From contig NZ_JH597773.1 in assembly GCF_000243335.1 (NCBI RefSeq), positions 3,554,015 through 3,618,014 of the forward strand: DNA of 64,000 nucleotides. Direction: 5' to 3'. The notes beneath the pieces were generated by a model, which was not told where the DNA came from, did no database searches, and saw nothing but the letters and a program-made list of their open reading frames with translations. Below are positions 26,039 to 34,650 of this stretch, piece after piece. Each line of letters opens with the position of its first letter. Position 1 is the first letter of the stretch. The translations under genes and the position numbers were made by a program. The stretch is from Leptonema illini DSM 21528 (GTDB lineage Bacteria; Spirochaetota; Leptospiria; Leptospirales; Leptonemataceae).

Positions 26039-26057
26039 GCATAACTTGTCTTACCCG
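26039..26057 (-). repeat. Half of an attC-like site, array boundary
   Basis: On the minus strand GCGGGTAAGACAAGTTATGC matches only the outer right half of the neighbouring repeats (GGGTAAT...GTTATG). The left half is missing. It lies upstream of the first cassette gene and marks the end of the array. No integrase gene follows to the right. Confidence 0.4.
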
Positions 26058-26186
26058 CATTCCCCGCCCCCGCCTGACCCGCTCTCCAATCCTATCCTCT
26101 CTGCCCATCTCTGTCAATCACACTTTGCCCGATTGCCTGACCCGCCCCATCCGCCCTGCCCTTTTTGCGTTTGACGCTCCTCTCGT

Positions 26187-26675
26187 ATGAGCAAGCCTCT
26201 CCTGACTGAGATGAATCCTCCTCCTCTGAACAGCTCGCGCATTCTGCGAAGGCATCTGATCACCGGCCTGGCTCTGCTCATCCTGCCGATGGTGCTTCTT
26301 CATCAAACGGGCATCGCACGCCTGCCGCAGATCCTCGGCTGGGCGACGAGCCTCGGGCCGTACTGGCTGCTCTGGGGCGCCGTTTTGATCTTCAGCTCGT
26401 GGCTGGCCTTCTATATGGCCGATCGCCTCATCTGGCCCGGCTGGATGCGCCGTATCAACATCGATCTCTACGAAGGCGGACGTCTTCGCGATCTCTTTCG
26501 CAAATGGGCGCTCTGCTGGCGCTGCCTCGGCTACTGGTACGGCGGCATTGCCTCGTTTCTCTTATGGCTTGTCGTTCTGCCGGCCTGGTACGGGGCCTTC
26601 TATTTTGCGCTCGCCGGCGCCTCGCTTGGAGCGGCGATCACCGCTCTCTTTGTCGCAAGCAGCGCGAAAGAATAG
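26187..26675 (+). CDS. Hypothetical membrane protein, 162 residues
   Basis: Four hydrophobic helices: LITGLALLILPMVLLH, LGPYWLLWGAVLIFSS, YGGIASFLLWLVVLP and a final glycine/alanine-rich one. Basic, tryptophan-rich loops lie between. GC-rich codon use returns here, so the accessory array has ended. No family recognised and no strong ribosome-binding site. Confidence 0.6.
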   Translation: MSKPLLTEMNPPPLNSSRILRRHLITGLALLILPMVLLHQTGIARLPQILGWATSLGPYWLLWGAVLIFSSWLAFYMADRLIWPGWMRRINIDLYEGGRLRDLFRKWALCWRCLGYWYGGIASFLLWLVVLPAWYGAFYFALAGASLGAAITALFVASSAKE

Positions 26676-26738
26676 GCTGCACGAAAAAGCGTTAACAATT
26701 TTTGAAAAGCGGCGGACGTTCATTCGTTTTCATATACG

Positions 26739-27287
26739 ATGGACTTTCGATACATCGCCGCTCTTTGCATATTTGCGACATCCTGTCTGAGCCGGCAGGA
26801 AATCGTTAGCCGTGACCTTAAATACGATACCGATAAGCTGACGGTAACGGACGCTCCGTATATTCAGGGCGACTTTATCATGATGGCGTTGAAGAAGCGC
26901 GATTTGAATAAAGGCGACACGGATGAGGTGATTCCGCTCTGCATTCCGCTGTATCGCACGCCGGCCTACGAGGAGTATCAAAAAGGGCATGCCTCTTCGC
27001 CGAACCATATCGCCTACGAAGAGCATCAGGATCGCGTCGATGTCGTCGTCAGAGTCCCCTATAGCTTCAGAGGATGCGAGCTCGACGAGGCCCCGGCCGT
27101 TGAAGTGAAGCTCGGCCCGGCCAATCGCGGCGTCAGGCCGACCGTCGTCGAGATCATGGGCCGGCGTTTTTCGTTTGAAGAGAGTATGGCGTCGTTCCTG
27201 TATTACTTCAATCTGACGTCGCGAAGGTTACCCTATCGAATCCGACTGGAGCCTGCATTCAAGCAGAAGCGGCTGTTTGCGTTTTGA
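26739..27287 (+). CDS. Hypothetical lipoprotein, 182 residues
   Basis: The short N-terminus MDFRYIAALCIFATSC has a plausible lipobox (ATSC). The mature domain is charged, mixed alpha/beta, with no motif recognised. Probably a periplasm-facing lipoprotein. Confidence 0.6.
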   Translation: MDFRYIAALCIFATSCLSRQEIVSRDLKYDTDKLTVTDAPYIQGDFIMMALKKRDLNKGDTDEVIPLCIPLYRTPAYEEYQKGHASSPNHIAYEEHQDRVDVVVRVPYSFRGCELDEAPAVEVKLGPANRGVRPTVVEIMGRRFSFEESMASFLYYFNLTSRRLPYRIRLEPAFKQKRLFAF

Positions 27288-27340
27288 GGGGTTAGTCGGA
27301 ATTCGGATAGGATAGAATTCAGATCAACGGAGCATCAATA

Positions 27341-27625
27341 TCAGAGATTCATAAACGCATTCACGACAACGAGTATCAGGACGCAACCCAGTTGAACACA
27401 AAGCGCTATCAAAAAGTCTTTACGATACTTGCTGGGACCGGGAAAAGCCTCTTGATGCAAACCGTATATGTAGAGTGGCTTTAATGGATACTTGATGAAT
27501 ACGGAAATCTGCTCTGATTCAGGACGGATGCTATTCAGCTCCCGGGTCATCTCCCACGTTAACTGAGCACCTACGAGGCCGGCTACTACTATAACTACAA
27601 CGACAAAAATAACGAATACGATCAT
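27341..27625 (-). CDS. Small membrane protein, 94 residues
   Basis: Two transmembrane helices at the ends (VFVIFVVVVIVVAGLVG and IALCVQLGCVLILVVVNAF) with a polar middle of about 45 residues. Its start overlaps the tail of a HigA remnant by a few bases. No family recognised and no ribosome-binding site seen. Confidence 0.5.
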   Translation of the reverse strand: MIVFVIFVVVVIVVAGLVGAQLTWEMTRELNSIRPESEQISVFIKYPLKPLYIYGLHQEAFPGPSKYRKDFLIALCVQLGCVLILVVVNAFMNL

Positions 27626-27735
27626 ATACGATCATAAACAGCGGCGAAGCGGGTAACTCGCAGCTCCTTGTTTTGCAAAGCCTCCCATAGATCCAGCTTC
27701 GTCTGCATATTCAGCCAGCTCTCCGCACGCACCGC
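27622..27735 (-). pseudogene. HigA-type antitoxin, C-terminal remnant
   Basis: An open frame without a start codon encodes RAESWLNMQTKLDLWEALQN, the typical C-terminal pattern of HigA-family antitoxins (ESWLNMQ-x-x-DLW). The N-terminal helix-turn-helix is missing. The remaining piece runs between a small lipoprotein gene and the membrane-protein gene. It is a third trace of higBA modules in the window and of a different subtype from the two intact higA genes. Confidence 0.6.
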
Positions 27736-27737
27736 CA

Positions 27738-28013
27738 CTATAACCACCATGGCACGATTTCAGATTTGTTCTTGCATTTGTTTTGGTTTAAGTATTCGAC
27801 ATACAAAAGACATTCCATAAGCCTCTGGTCGGCCTCTACGGAAGAACTCGCGTCGTCGGCAAGAACCACGCAGGAAAACTCATTGCCTTCTCTCTGCAAC
27901 TCGTCCTCACAAACGTATCTCTGGCTAAGAGCGGGGCCGTAGCAACTGGTTTGAACGAGACAGGCCAACAATAGTCCTGCCGACAAAAACTTTACCTTTT
28001 CGTTTCGGATCAT
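27738..28013 (-). CDS. Small lipoprotein, 91 residues
   Basis: Signal FLSAGLLLACLVQTSC with a lipobox (QTSC), then a short mature part with four cysteines (RYVCEDE, FSCVVLA, MECLLYV, NKCKN) that may form disulphides. No family recognised. Confidence 0.55.
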   Translation of the reverse strand: MIRNEKVKFLSAGLLLACLVQTSCYGPALSQRYVCEDELQREGNEFSCVVLADDASSSVEADQRLMECLLYVEYLNQNKCKNKSEIVPWWL

Positions 28014-28109
28014 TTTGTCTCACTCCGCCTTTTTCCAGCACTACGAGTTCAACCTCGGCCGATCCATCCACTTTTGTCAATCAAACTCCTGTCCCGCCAG
28101 TACCTCCGC

Positions 28110-28937
28110 TCAGCGCCCATTCAACGATTTCTCTTTGTCGGCACACTGGTGCAGCTCTTGAAAACCACGGTTTCGCTGTGAACAATACGCAAGACCTTCA
28201 CGGTAGAGAGTCTTCGCATCCTGCTTCCCCGCTCGAACACAGCCTGAATTTGCGGGAGGCGTGAACTCTTTCTGTCTCGGGAAGTAGATACAATGCATGA
28301 GTTTATCTTGATACAGGAAAAAAACGAATGCTGCCGTTCCCCGTGCGCGGTATTCGATCAGCCTGTCGTACTGAAAATCACGAGATGACACGCTTACGCT
28401 TCGTGGAGTCAGGAATGTCATATAGAGATACGGACTGCCTTTGAAGAACGTCTGCACCTCAGCAGTCGTTGTCCGGTCGCGACGGACTCGTAAGCCACCG
28501 AGATATTTCACATCGGATTCGAAAGAGGTCGGATAATAGATATCCGTTTCAGAAAACGGCGGATCATGCTCCGCCTGATAGCGGTGATACTTTCTGGTAT
28601 ACTCTTGAGCAGCGACTGTATAGAATGGATGCGAACCACGATAAACAAAGGCCTTTGCACCATCGAGGACTGCAATTAAGGTGATCACCTTGAGAACAGG
28701 GCGGAGAGGCAGCCTTGTAAGGACACCTAAAATGAGGAAAATCAATAGTGGAAAGAGGATGATAGGATAAAGCAAGATATGGGCGGCGAAAGAAACGATG
28801 TAGATGATACCGGCCTCTCCTTGCGCTGCGGAAAATGCGAAGAAGATGAAGTCGGCAATATAGAGTGTCATGAATGCGCCGAACAATCCCCGGACGATCC
28901 GCAACCACAGATCGGTAATGAAGTCGTTTTTCATCAT
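28110..28937 (-). CDS. Membrane protein, tandem paralogue A
   Basis: 275 residues: three hydrophobic helices in the first 100 residues (LFGAFMTLYIADFIFFAF, IIYIVSFAAHILLYPIILF and one more), then a soluble domain with DPPFSETDIYYP and cysteines near the end (GCVRAGKQ, AYCSQRN, HQCADKEKS). It is clearly homologous to the gene at 29173-29997; both keep AEHDPPFS/AEKDPPFS and the same cysteine spacing. Function unknown. Confidence 0.7.
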   Translation of the reverse strand: MMKNDFITDLWLRIVRGLFGAFMTLYIADFIFFAFSAAQGEAGIIYIVSFAAHILLYPIILFPLLIFLILGVLTRLPLRPVLKVITLIAVLDGAKAFVYRGSHPFYTVAAQEYTRKYHRYQAEHDPPFSETDIYYPTSFESDVKYLGGLRVRRDRTTTAEVQTFFKGSPYLYMTFLTPRSVSVSSRDFQYDRLIEYRARGTAAFVFFLYQDKLMHCIYFPRQKEFTPPANSGCVRAGKQDAKTLYREGLAYCSQRNRGFQELHQCADKEKSLNGR

Positions 28938-28943
28938 GATTGC

Positions 28944-29126
28944 CTATCCGACGAGATCAAAAATATAGATCTGTTCTGTGACAGCTGCCACATATCTTCC
29001 ACTTTCAGAGAATGCTACCTGGCCAATGGGGGGCAGCACAACTCGCTCTTCTGCTTTGAGACTACCTGAGCTCTGAAGAAAAAGGGCGCAGACAGATAGA
29101 GTACAGGCCAGCGTGAAACTTTTCAT
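28944..29126 (-). CDS. Short secreted protein with one WD40-like segment
   Basis: About 60 residues with signal-like MKSFTLACTLSVCALFLQSS, then VAFSESGRYVAAVTEQIYIF, a single WD40/beta-propeller-style strand set. Too short for a propeller; it may be the start of a truncated gene. It sits between the two paralogous membrane-protein genes with 7 bases to the next. Confidence 0.45.
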   Translation of the reverse strand: MKSFTLACTLSVCALFLQSSGSLKAEERVVLPPIGQVAFSESGRYVAAVTEQIYIFDLVG

Positions 29127-29172
29127 AGAACTCCACCTCACCTTTCTGCAACTCTCCAATCTCTCTCCCCAT

Positions 29173-29997
29173 TCAAGGTAATTGCAGTGATTTTGCCTTT
29201 TCCGAGCATTTATGAATCATCTGGAAGCTCTGGTTTCTCTGAAAGCAGTAGGCGATGGTTTCAAGGAGGATGATCTGTTTCTGCCTCTCTGGCGATTGAA
29301 CACAGTCAGCGTCTACGGGCAGAGACAATTTCACCGCTCCCGGAAAGTAAGTGCACTGCACGAGTTTATTTTGATAAAAGAAGAGAATGAATTCGGTGCT
29401 TCCGCCTAACCGATAGGCGAACAGCCTGTCATAGTAGAATGAACGAGACGATATGTTCACGTAACGAGGAAGCGAATAAGACAGAGACAGATAAGGACGC
29501 CCATAGAAAATCCTCCAGAGCTCATCCGTTGTCGTCTGGTTGCGGATAAAGGGGCGGTCGCCCAGATACCTTGCTACCGATAAGTGTTCGTCAGGATTGT
29601 AGATATCCGTATCTGAAAAAGGCGGATCCTTTTCCGCCTGATCACGATGATACCGTTCCGCCAAAGAGTCTAACACGATCGAATAAAAAGGGTGATCACC
29701 GTTATAAGCGCTCACCTTTGCGACATCAAAGATAAATATGAGAACGACCACCTGCAAAACCGGACTGAGTGGTCGCTTCCCGACGGCACCGATAATGAGA
29801 AAGACAAGCAGCGAACAGAGCAGAACAGGATAAAAAACAATGTGCACGACAAAGGACAGCATGTAAATAAGGCCAGCTTCCCCTTGCCTCTTAGCATAAT
29901 CGTATAAGCTAAAATCCGCGATATATAGTATCAAGAATACCGCGAACACTCCCCATACAAGCATCCGCCATGAATCTTTCATAAGCCTGCCTTTCAT
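29173..29997 (-). CDS. Membrane protein, tandem paralogue B
   Basis: About 274 residues from the ATG at 29997, which gives the same length as paralogue A; a later ATG (29982) is also possible. Hydrophobic helices include VFAVFLILYIADFSLY and LIYMLSFVVHIVFYPVLL. The soluble domain keeps EKDPPFSDTDIYNP and the C-terminal cysteine pattern. The pair arose by duplication, and identity is partial, so it is not recent. Function unknown. Confidence 0.68.
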   Translation of the reverse strand: MKGRLMKDSWRMLVWGVFAVFLILYIADFSLYDYAKRQGEAGLIYMLSFVVHIVFYPVLLCSLLVFLIIGAVGKRPLSPVLQVVVLIFIFDVAKVSAYNGDHPFYSIVLDSLAERYHRDQAEKDPPFSDTDIYNPDEHLSVARYLGDRPFIRNQTTTDELWRIFYGRPYLSLSYSLPRYVNISSRSFYYDRLFAYRLGGSTEFILFFYQNKLVQCTYFPGAVKLSLPVDADCVQSPERQKQIILLETIAYCFQRNQSFQMIHKCSEKAKSLQLP

Positions 29998-30080
29998 CGC
30001 TTTCCGTATATCCCTGAGCTCGATCCTGCAATCTCTGCAAACATCTGTCAATCAAACTTCATCCGCACAGGTAGCCTGCT

Positions 30081-30165
30081 CCTCTCTGCGCCTTCCTTCT
30101 CTGCGCCTTCCTTCTCTGCGCCTTCCTTCTCTGCGCCTTCCTTCTCTGCGCCCGCCTTCTCCGTG
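30081..30165. repeat. 15-bp tandem repeat (minisatellite)
   Basis: Four perfect consecutive copies of CCTTCCTTCTCTGCG (30091-30150), preceded by a partial copy and followed by a degenerate one, inside a pyrimidine-rich intergenic stretch of about 200 bases. On the minus strand it yields an Arg/Glu/Gly-repeat frame that is not considered a gene. Copy number could vary between strains. Confidence 0.85.
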
Positions 30166-30251
30166 CCCGCCGCGCTCGCTGAGGTTTACCCCTCTCTCTG
30201 AGCCCCCGCCTTCTCCGCGCACTCTGCTCCCTCCGCGGTTAACCCCTCCCC

Positions 30252-31649
30252 TCACTTACCCACACAGAAAACCGAGAAGATCCGCCCCAGGATATCTTCA
30301 GTCGTGATCTCGCCCGTAATATCGGCAGCATTCTGCAAGGCCGTATCGATCTCAAGGGCGCAGATCTCGTCGGGAGCGCCGTCAGACCAGAGCGAGAGCA
30401 GCCGTTGCAGCGCCTCTCGCATCGCCTGAAAGTGATGGCGATGCCGCTCCTCAAGTAAAAAAGGATCGAGACCGCCCGGCTCTTCTTCAAGGTGCGAGAC
30501 GATGCGCTTGTGCAGAAGGTCCACGCCCTCGCCGGTTTTACATGAGATGCGAATCAGCTCAAAAGTCCCGTTGCGGCGGATGCCGTCAAAATACGAATCC
30601 TCATGCGCCTTTTCATGCAGGATATCGACCTTGTTTAAAACGTGGATGATCTTCTTCGATTCGGATGATTGAGAAAGTTCGTATTCGAGCGCCTCGTTAA
30701 TCTCGATGCTTTCGCGCGATCCGTCGATCAGATGCAGAATCAGCTGGCTGCGCTTCATCTCTTCAATCGACCGTCGTATTCCCTCGCGCTCGATGCTATC
30801 TTCGGTTAGTCGAAGGCCTGCCGTATCGATAAAGCGCACGCGGAACTCGCCCAGCTCCACGTCTTCGCTCACATAGTCTCGCGTCGTGCCGTGAACGTCC
30901 GAGACGATAGAACGATCCCATCCGAGGAGGCGATTCAACAGAGAAGACTTGCCTGCATTTGTCACGCCGATCAGGGCGATGCGAAAGCCTTCGCTCACGC
31001 GCTGCGCCGCTCCGCTGCGGGCAAGAATATCGTCGATCTGTTGCAGCAGGTCATGCACGCGACGCCGGCGAGCGTCCTTCGATTCGAAGGTCAGGTCTTC
31101 GTCCGAGAAGTCGACTTCGGCCTCGGTCTCAGCCTTCAGATTCATGAGCGCCGATCGGAATCTTGCGATCGAGCGCTTCAGCTCGCCGCTGTATAACCTC
31201 TGTGCGCCCTGGAGCTCGTATTGCGAACGCGCATCGATGATGCGTCTGACCGACTCGGCCGTCGTCAGATCCATGCGTCCGTTTTGAAAGGCACGTCGCG
31301 TGAATTCTCCCGCAAGGGCGGGACGGATGCCCAGTTTCTCAGAAAGCTCGGTTAACAGTCGACGTACGATGAGCGGCGAACCGTGCAAGAAGATCTCGGC
31401 GCAATCTTCCCCCGTATAAGAGTGCGGTCCCGGAAAATAAACGGCCAGGCCGTCGTCGATAAAGACGTCGTCAGAACGGACGTCCACCCGCGTCATCACG
31501 CGGGGTCGTTCGATAGCGGACGGGCCCTTCGTTATACAGAAGCGCCGCACCGCTTCGGCCGTCGCCGGCCCCGAGATGCGCACGACGGCGATGGCCCCTC
31601 TTCCGGGGGCCGTCGATAAGGCGGCGATCGTGTCTCGTTCCTGTATCAT
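30252..31649 (-). CDS. mnmE: tRNA uridine-5-carboxymethylaminomethyl GTPase MnmE
   Basis: 465 residues, full length. MnmE works with MnmG to modify U34 of certain tRNAs, using GTP and a folate-derived methylene group. N-terminal start DTIAALSTAPGRGAIAVVRI, G1 motif GVTNAGKSSLLNR, the DTAGLR switch, NKVD, and the terminal CVGK box with the essential cysteine are all present. It follows jag in the usual origin-proximal order but is separated from it by a terminator. mnmG is not adjacent. Confidence 0.97.
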   Translation of the reverse strand: MIQERDTIAALSTAPGRGAIAVVRISGPATAEAVRRFCITKGPSAIERPRVMTRVDVRSDDVFIDDGLAVYFPGPHSYTGEDCAEIFLHGSPLIVRRLLTELSEKLGIRPALAGEFTRRAFQNGRMDLTTAESVRRIIDARSQYELQGAQRLYSGELKRSIARFRSALMNLKAETEAEVDFSDEDLTFESKDARRRRVHDLLQQIDDILARSGAAQRVSEGFRIALIGVTNAGKSSLLNRLLGWDRSIVSDVHGTTRDYVSEDVELGEFRVRFIDTAGLRLTEDSIEREGIRRSIEEMKRSQLILHLIDGSRESIEINEALEYELSQSSESKKIIHVLNKVDILHEKAHEDSYFDGIRRNGTFELIRISCKTGEGVDLLHKRIVSHLEEEPGGLDPFLLEERHRHHFQAMREALQRLLSLWSDGAPDEICALEIDTALQNAADITGEITTEDILGRIFSVFCVGK

Positions 31650-31713
31650 GGTGCCGAATGAATAAGCTGAGCGCTATACAGATAGGAATGCAATAAGATT
31701 AGATGGTTAACAG

Positions 31714-31744
31714 GAAAAAAAGAGGGGCTTTCGCCCCCTCTTTT
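31714..31744 (-). terminator. Intrinsic terminator after jag
   Basis: On the minus strand AGAGGGG ... CCCCTCT forms a stem with a GCGAAAG-type loop, followed by a run of seven T. It overlaps the last bases of jag, so the rpmH-rnpA-yidD-yidC-jag unit probably ends here and mnmE has its own promoter. Confidence 0.8.
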
Positions 31745-32466
31745 CAATCATCGATGCGGTTGCCGATATTATCGTCATCCTCATCATAATCCTGGCTACG
31801 GTTACCGTTGCCTCCGCGTCGCTTCCGATTTCCCGGATTCTCGTCGATGCGCATGACGCGCACTCGCTTGTAGAGTCCGTTCCCTTCGGATTCCGTGGTG
31901 ATCTTAGCATCGCCTTCCAGTTCGAGGTGGATGATGCGCCTTTCATAAGGGTTCATCGCCTCGAGAAGAAAGGATTTGCCGTTCTTCATCACGCGACCCG
32001 CTATGTTGCGGGCGAGTTTCTTCAGATAGTCCTTGCGACGTTCGCGATAACGAGCGACGTCCACAAGCACCCTTTTCTTCTTCTTCAGTTCCTTGTTCAG
32101 GAGCAGGTTGACCAGGAACTGAATGGCGTCCAGGGTACGTCCCTGACGGCCAATGAGGAATCCGGAATCTTCGGAATTCACGTGAGCAACGTAATTCTCG
32201 TCCGTTTCCTCGATCGTCTCGATCTCAGCTTCGACGCCGAGCCGGGCGATTACGGTTAACGTAACGCCTCGGATCAGAGCGTTGTCGCTGAGTTTCTTCT
32301 TGTCGTTCTTCACCCTGACGGTGACGGGTTTACGAGAGACAAGGCCCAGAAGAGAGGCACCTTCGGTGATGAAGGTGGCATCGTCCTCTCCGACGCCAAG
32401 CACGTCCATGGCCTTCCTGATGGCATCACCTTTCGTTTTGCCATCGGTCTCATACACGAAATTCAT
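31744..32466 (-). CDS. jag: Jag/KhpB RNA-binding protein
   Basis: 240 residues. Order of domains: Jag-N (MNFVYETDGKTKGDAIRKAM), a KH-like domain with GFLIGRQGRTLDAIQFLVN, and an R3H domain with NPYERRIIHLEL. The C-terminus is low-complexity with Arg/Gly/Asn and Asp. Jag/KhpB proteins bind RNA and are coupled to yidC in many bacteria. AGAGGTGA lies before the ATG. Confidence 0.94.
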   Translation of the reverse strand: MNFVYETDGKTKGDAIRKAMDVLGVGEDDATFITEGASLLGLVSRKPVTVRVKNDKKKLSDNALIRGVTLTVIARLGVEAEIETIEETDENYVAHVNSEDSGFLIGRQGRTLDAIQFLVNLLLNKELKKKKRVLVDVARYRERRKDYLKKLARNIAGRVMKNGKSFLLEAMNPYERRIIHLELEGDAKITTESEGNGLYKRVRVMRIDENPGNRKRRGGNGNRSQDYDEDDDNIGNRIDD

Positions 32467-32494
32467 AAATCACCTCTTATGTATCATTGCAGGG

Positions 32495-34387
32495 TCAATC
32501 CTCCACCTTCGCAAAACGGTTCGCAGCAAGCTGCCACAGAACGGAGATGATGTTCTGTACGGTCCAGTAAAGAGTCACACCGCTCGGCATGGACCAGAAG
32601 AAGAATATCATGATAAACGGCATCATATACATCAGCATCTTCTGCTGCGGATCCGATGCGACCGTCGTCAGCTTCTGCTGCGCGAACTGCGAAACGACCA
32701 TGATAAGCGGTAGAATGTTGAACGTGAATCCCTGGATAATCCAGAAGTTAAGCGTGTAGACGGTATCGGGCTCCGAGAGGTCGTGCATCCACAGAATGAA
32801 CGGCGAATGCCAGAGCTCGATCGATTCGGTGAAGGCCGAGTAAAGAGCGATGAAGATCGGAATCTGAATCAGAATCGGCAGACATCCCTTCGCCGGATTG
32901 ATCTTATGCTTCTTATAGACCTCCATGATCTTCTTCTGGCGCTCATTCGGATCATCCTTGTACTTCTCGTTGATGACGTCCATCTCGGGCTTGAGGGCGT
33001 TCATCTTCTTCATCGTCTTCGCCTGCATCTGGTTCAGCGGATACGTAACCAGCTTCCAGCCGACGGCGATGATGATAATGGCATAACCGTAGTTACCCAC
33101 ATAGGCCTCGACGAAACGAAGCAGCCAGATGATGCCGTCACGGATCTTCGCAAACAGCGCGAGGAACGTCGACGAGTAGATGACGTCGCGCATCGCCGAT
33201 TCCGGAGCCTCTTCGCCGAACTCGCCAGACGCTACGGACGGATCGTTGAAGACGTGCTGATCGTCGGCTCGCAGTCCGGCGAAGACCTGCATGTTGATGA
33301 CGACGGCATCGGTGCGGGCCTGATCGAGCTTCACCAGATCGGTAACGCGAGCGGCGCCGGGCTTCAGTTGCAGATCGGCATCATGCGCGGCGGCAAGCGT
33401 AAAGTTCTTATAAATACCGGTATAGAAGGCGTCGCTTTTCAGCGAAGGGTTATTCGTCACGACCGCTCCGTCCAGCGACGACAGCTTGCTGTCGGTGGAG
33501 AGGAATCGCGTATACATAATGAAATAGCGGCTATGAGCACCGAAATAACTGAGCGTATCGGGAGCTTCCAGATAGAGCGTAAACGGCCCTTTATCGCCGC
33601 CCGAGCATCCGAACCAGCCCGATCCACCGGCGCCGTAGCCAGGCAGTCGACTCAGGCTGTCGTTGTAGTTGATGAACCGGCCAAAATAAGCCATCTCGCG
33701 GCTGGAATCGCTTTCAGGCCCGGGACCGACGCCGGCAAAGGGCTTAAAGAAAAGATCGCCGCCAAGAGTAAAAGGACGGTTTTCAAGGTTTCGGATAACG
33801 GTGATCTGATGAAAGAAGCTCTCTTTTTCAAGAAAGCGAAAGACCTTGATCAATTCAAGGCGATGCTTCTTGAATTCCACAGGCAGGGTAAAGCGAACCT
33901 CGCGCACGCCCGTCGCCGGAGTCGACTCTTCTACTTTGAAGATAGCGTCGTTAAGGCGGGGATGCGCAAGCGGCTCGGCTCCCTGACCGCCTGCACTGTA
34001 ATAGATATGCGGCTGAAAGTCCATGCCGTTACCAAGCGTAACCTCGAGGGCACGGCGATCCTTCTCGATCGCATCGGCGGACTCATTCAAAACGGCATCG
34101 GGCAGGCGCACGCTATCGCTGTGCTTGACGTAGACCCGTTCGATACGACCGCCCTGTGTGTTCAGAATATAAATATTCGGGCCGGCATCTACCTCGATAG
34201 AGCGTGCTTCACCACCAGCCTGAAATTCGAAGTCACTCAGAGATGATGTGCTCTGCGACGGTCCGGGCACCGGCTTTTGTTCGGGCTTCTTGCCGGGATC
34301 AAGTATCTGCATCATCAGAACGGCCCCGACGCCGAGGATAACGATCGGCAACAGCGATGTTAGGGGGCTTTTATTTTCCTGACTCAT
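32495..34387 (-). CDS. yidC: Membrane protein insertase YidC
   Basis: 630 residues, the Gram-negative layout: N-terminal helix, a large periplasmic domain, and the conserved five-helix core (residues about 430-620), with PLNQMQAKTMKKMNALKPEM and GCLPILIQIPIFIALYSAF. It inserts proteins into the inner membrane with or without SecYEG. Its start overlaps the yidD stop by 4 bases. Confidence 0.96.
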   Translation of the reverse strand: MSQENKSPLTSLLPIVILGVGAVLMMQILDPGKKPEQKPVPGPSQSTSSLSDFEFQAGGEARSIEVDAGPNIYILNTQGGRIERVYVKHSDSVRLPDAVLNESADAIEKDRRALEVTLGNGMDFQPHIYYSAGGQGAEPLAHPRLNDAIFKVEESTPATGVREVRFTLPVEFKKHRLELIKVFRFLEKESFFHQITVIRNLENRPFTLGGDLFFKPFAGVGPGPESDSSREMAYFGRFINYNDSLSRLPGYGAGGSGWFGCSGGDKGPFTLYLEAPDTLSYFGAHSRYFIMYTRFLSTDSKLSSLDGAVVTNNPSLKSDAFYTGIYKNFTLAAAHDADLQLKPGAARVTDLVKLDQARTDAVVINMQVFAGLRADDQHVFNDPSVASGEFGEEAPESAMRDVIYSSTFLALFAKIRDGIIWLLRFVEAYVGNYGYAIIIIAVGWKLVTYPLNQMQAKTMKKMNALKPEMDVINEKYKDDPNERQKKIMEVYKKHKINPAKGCLPILIQIPIFIALYSAFTESIELWHSPFILWMHDLSEPDTVYTLNFWIIQGFTFNILPLIMVVSQFAQQKLTTVASDPQQKMLMYMMPFIMIFFFWSMPSGVTLYWTVQNIISVLWQLAANRFAKVED

Positions 34388-34650
34388 GGGTTCTCCTGTT
34401 CGGACGTTCGATCCTTCGCCTCCGGAATGACCGGATCAAAATAGCCTTCATTGAAGGGATTGCAGCGAAGAATACGATAGGTTGATTTTGCAAGTGCTAC
34501 GGGAAAGGGAAGGATCTCAAAGGCCTCTTTTGCATAGGCCGAGCAACTCGGATAAAAACGACAGCGCCCCGGCAGGAGCGGCGAGATGGCGGCTCGATAG
34601 AAGCCGATAAAAAGAAGAAAGAAGCGATTGATCAGGGCGGGCTCAGCCAT
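34384..34650 (-). CDS. yidD: Membrane protein insertion efficiency factor YidD
   Basis: 88 residues from the ATG at 34650. The family hallmark is YRAAISPLLPGRCRFYPSCS, followed by YAKEAFEILP and RCNPFNEGYFDPV. It is a small amphipathic membrane-associated protein that aids YidC. It overlaps rnpA by 8 bases and yidC by 4, indicating translational coupling. Confidence 0.93.
   Translation of the reverse strand: MAEPALINRFFLLFIGFYRAAISPLLPGRCRFYPSCSAYAKEAFEILPFPVALAKSTYRILRCNPFNEGYFDPVIPEAKDRTSEQENP

Noticed and set aside
30081..30165. Possible CRISPR array
   Set aside because: The units are 15 bases and directly adjacent, with no unique spacers and no cas genes nearby. It is a minisatellite.
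30052..30255. Frame with Arg-Arg-Glu-Gly repeats
   Set aside because: It arises from the 15-bp tandem repeat and has no plausible start signal or context.
32783..34246. A 487-codon rightward frame opposite yidC
   Set aside because: Shadow of yidC; no motif, no ribosome-binding site, composition typical of an antisense frame.
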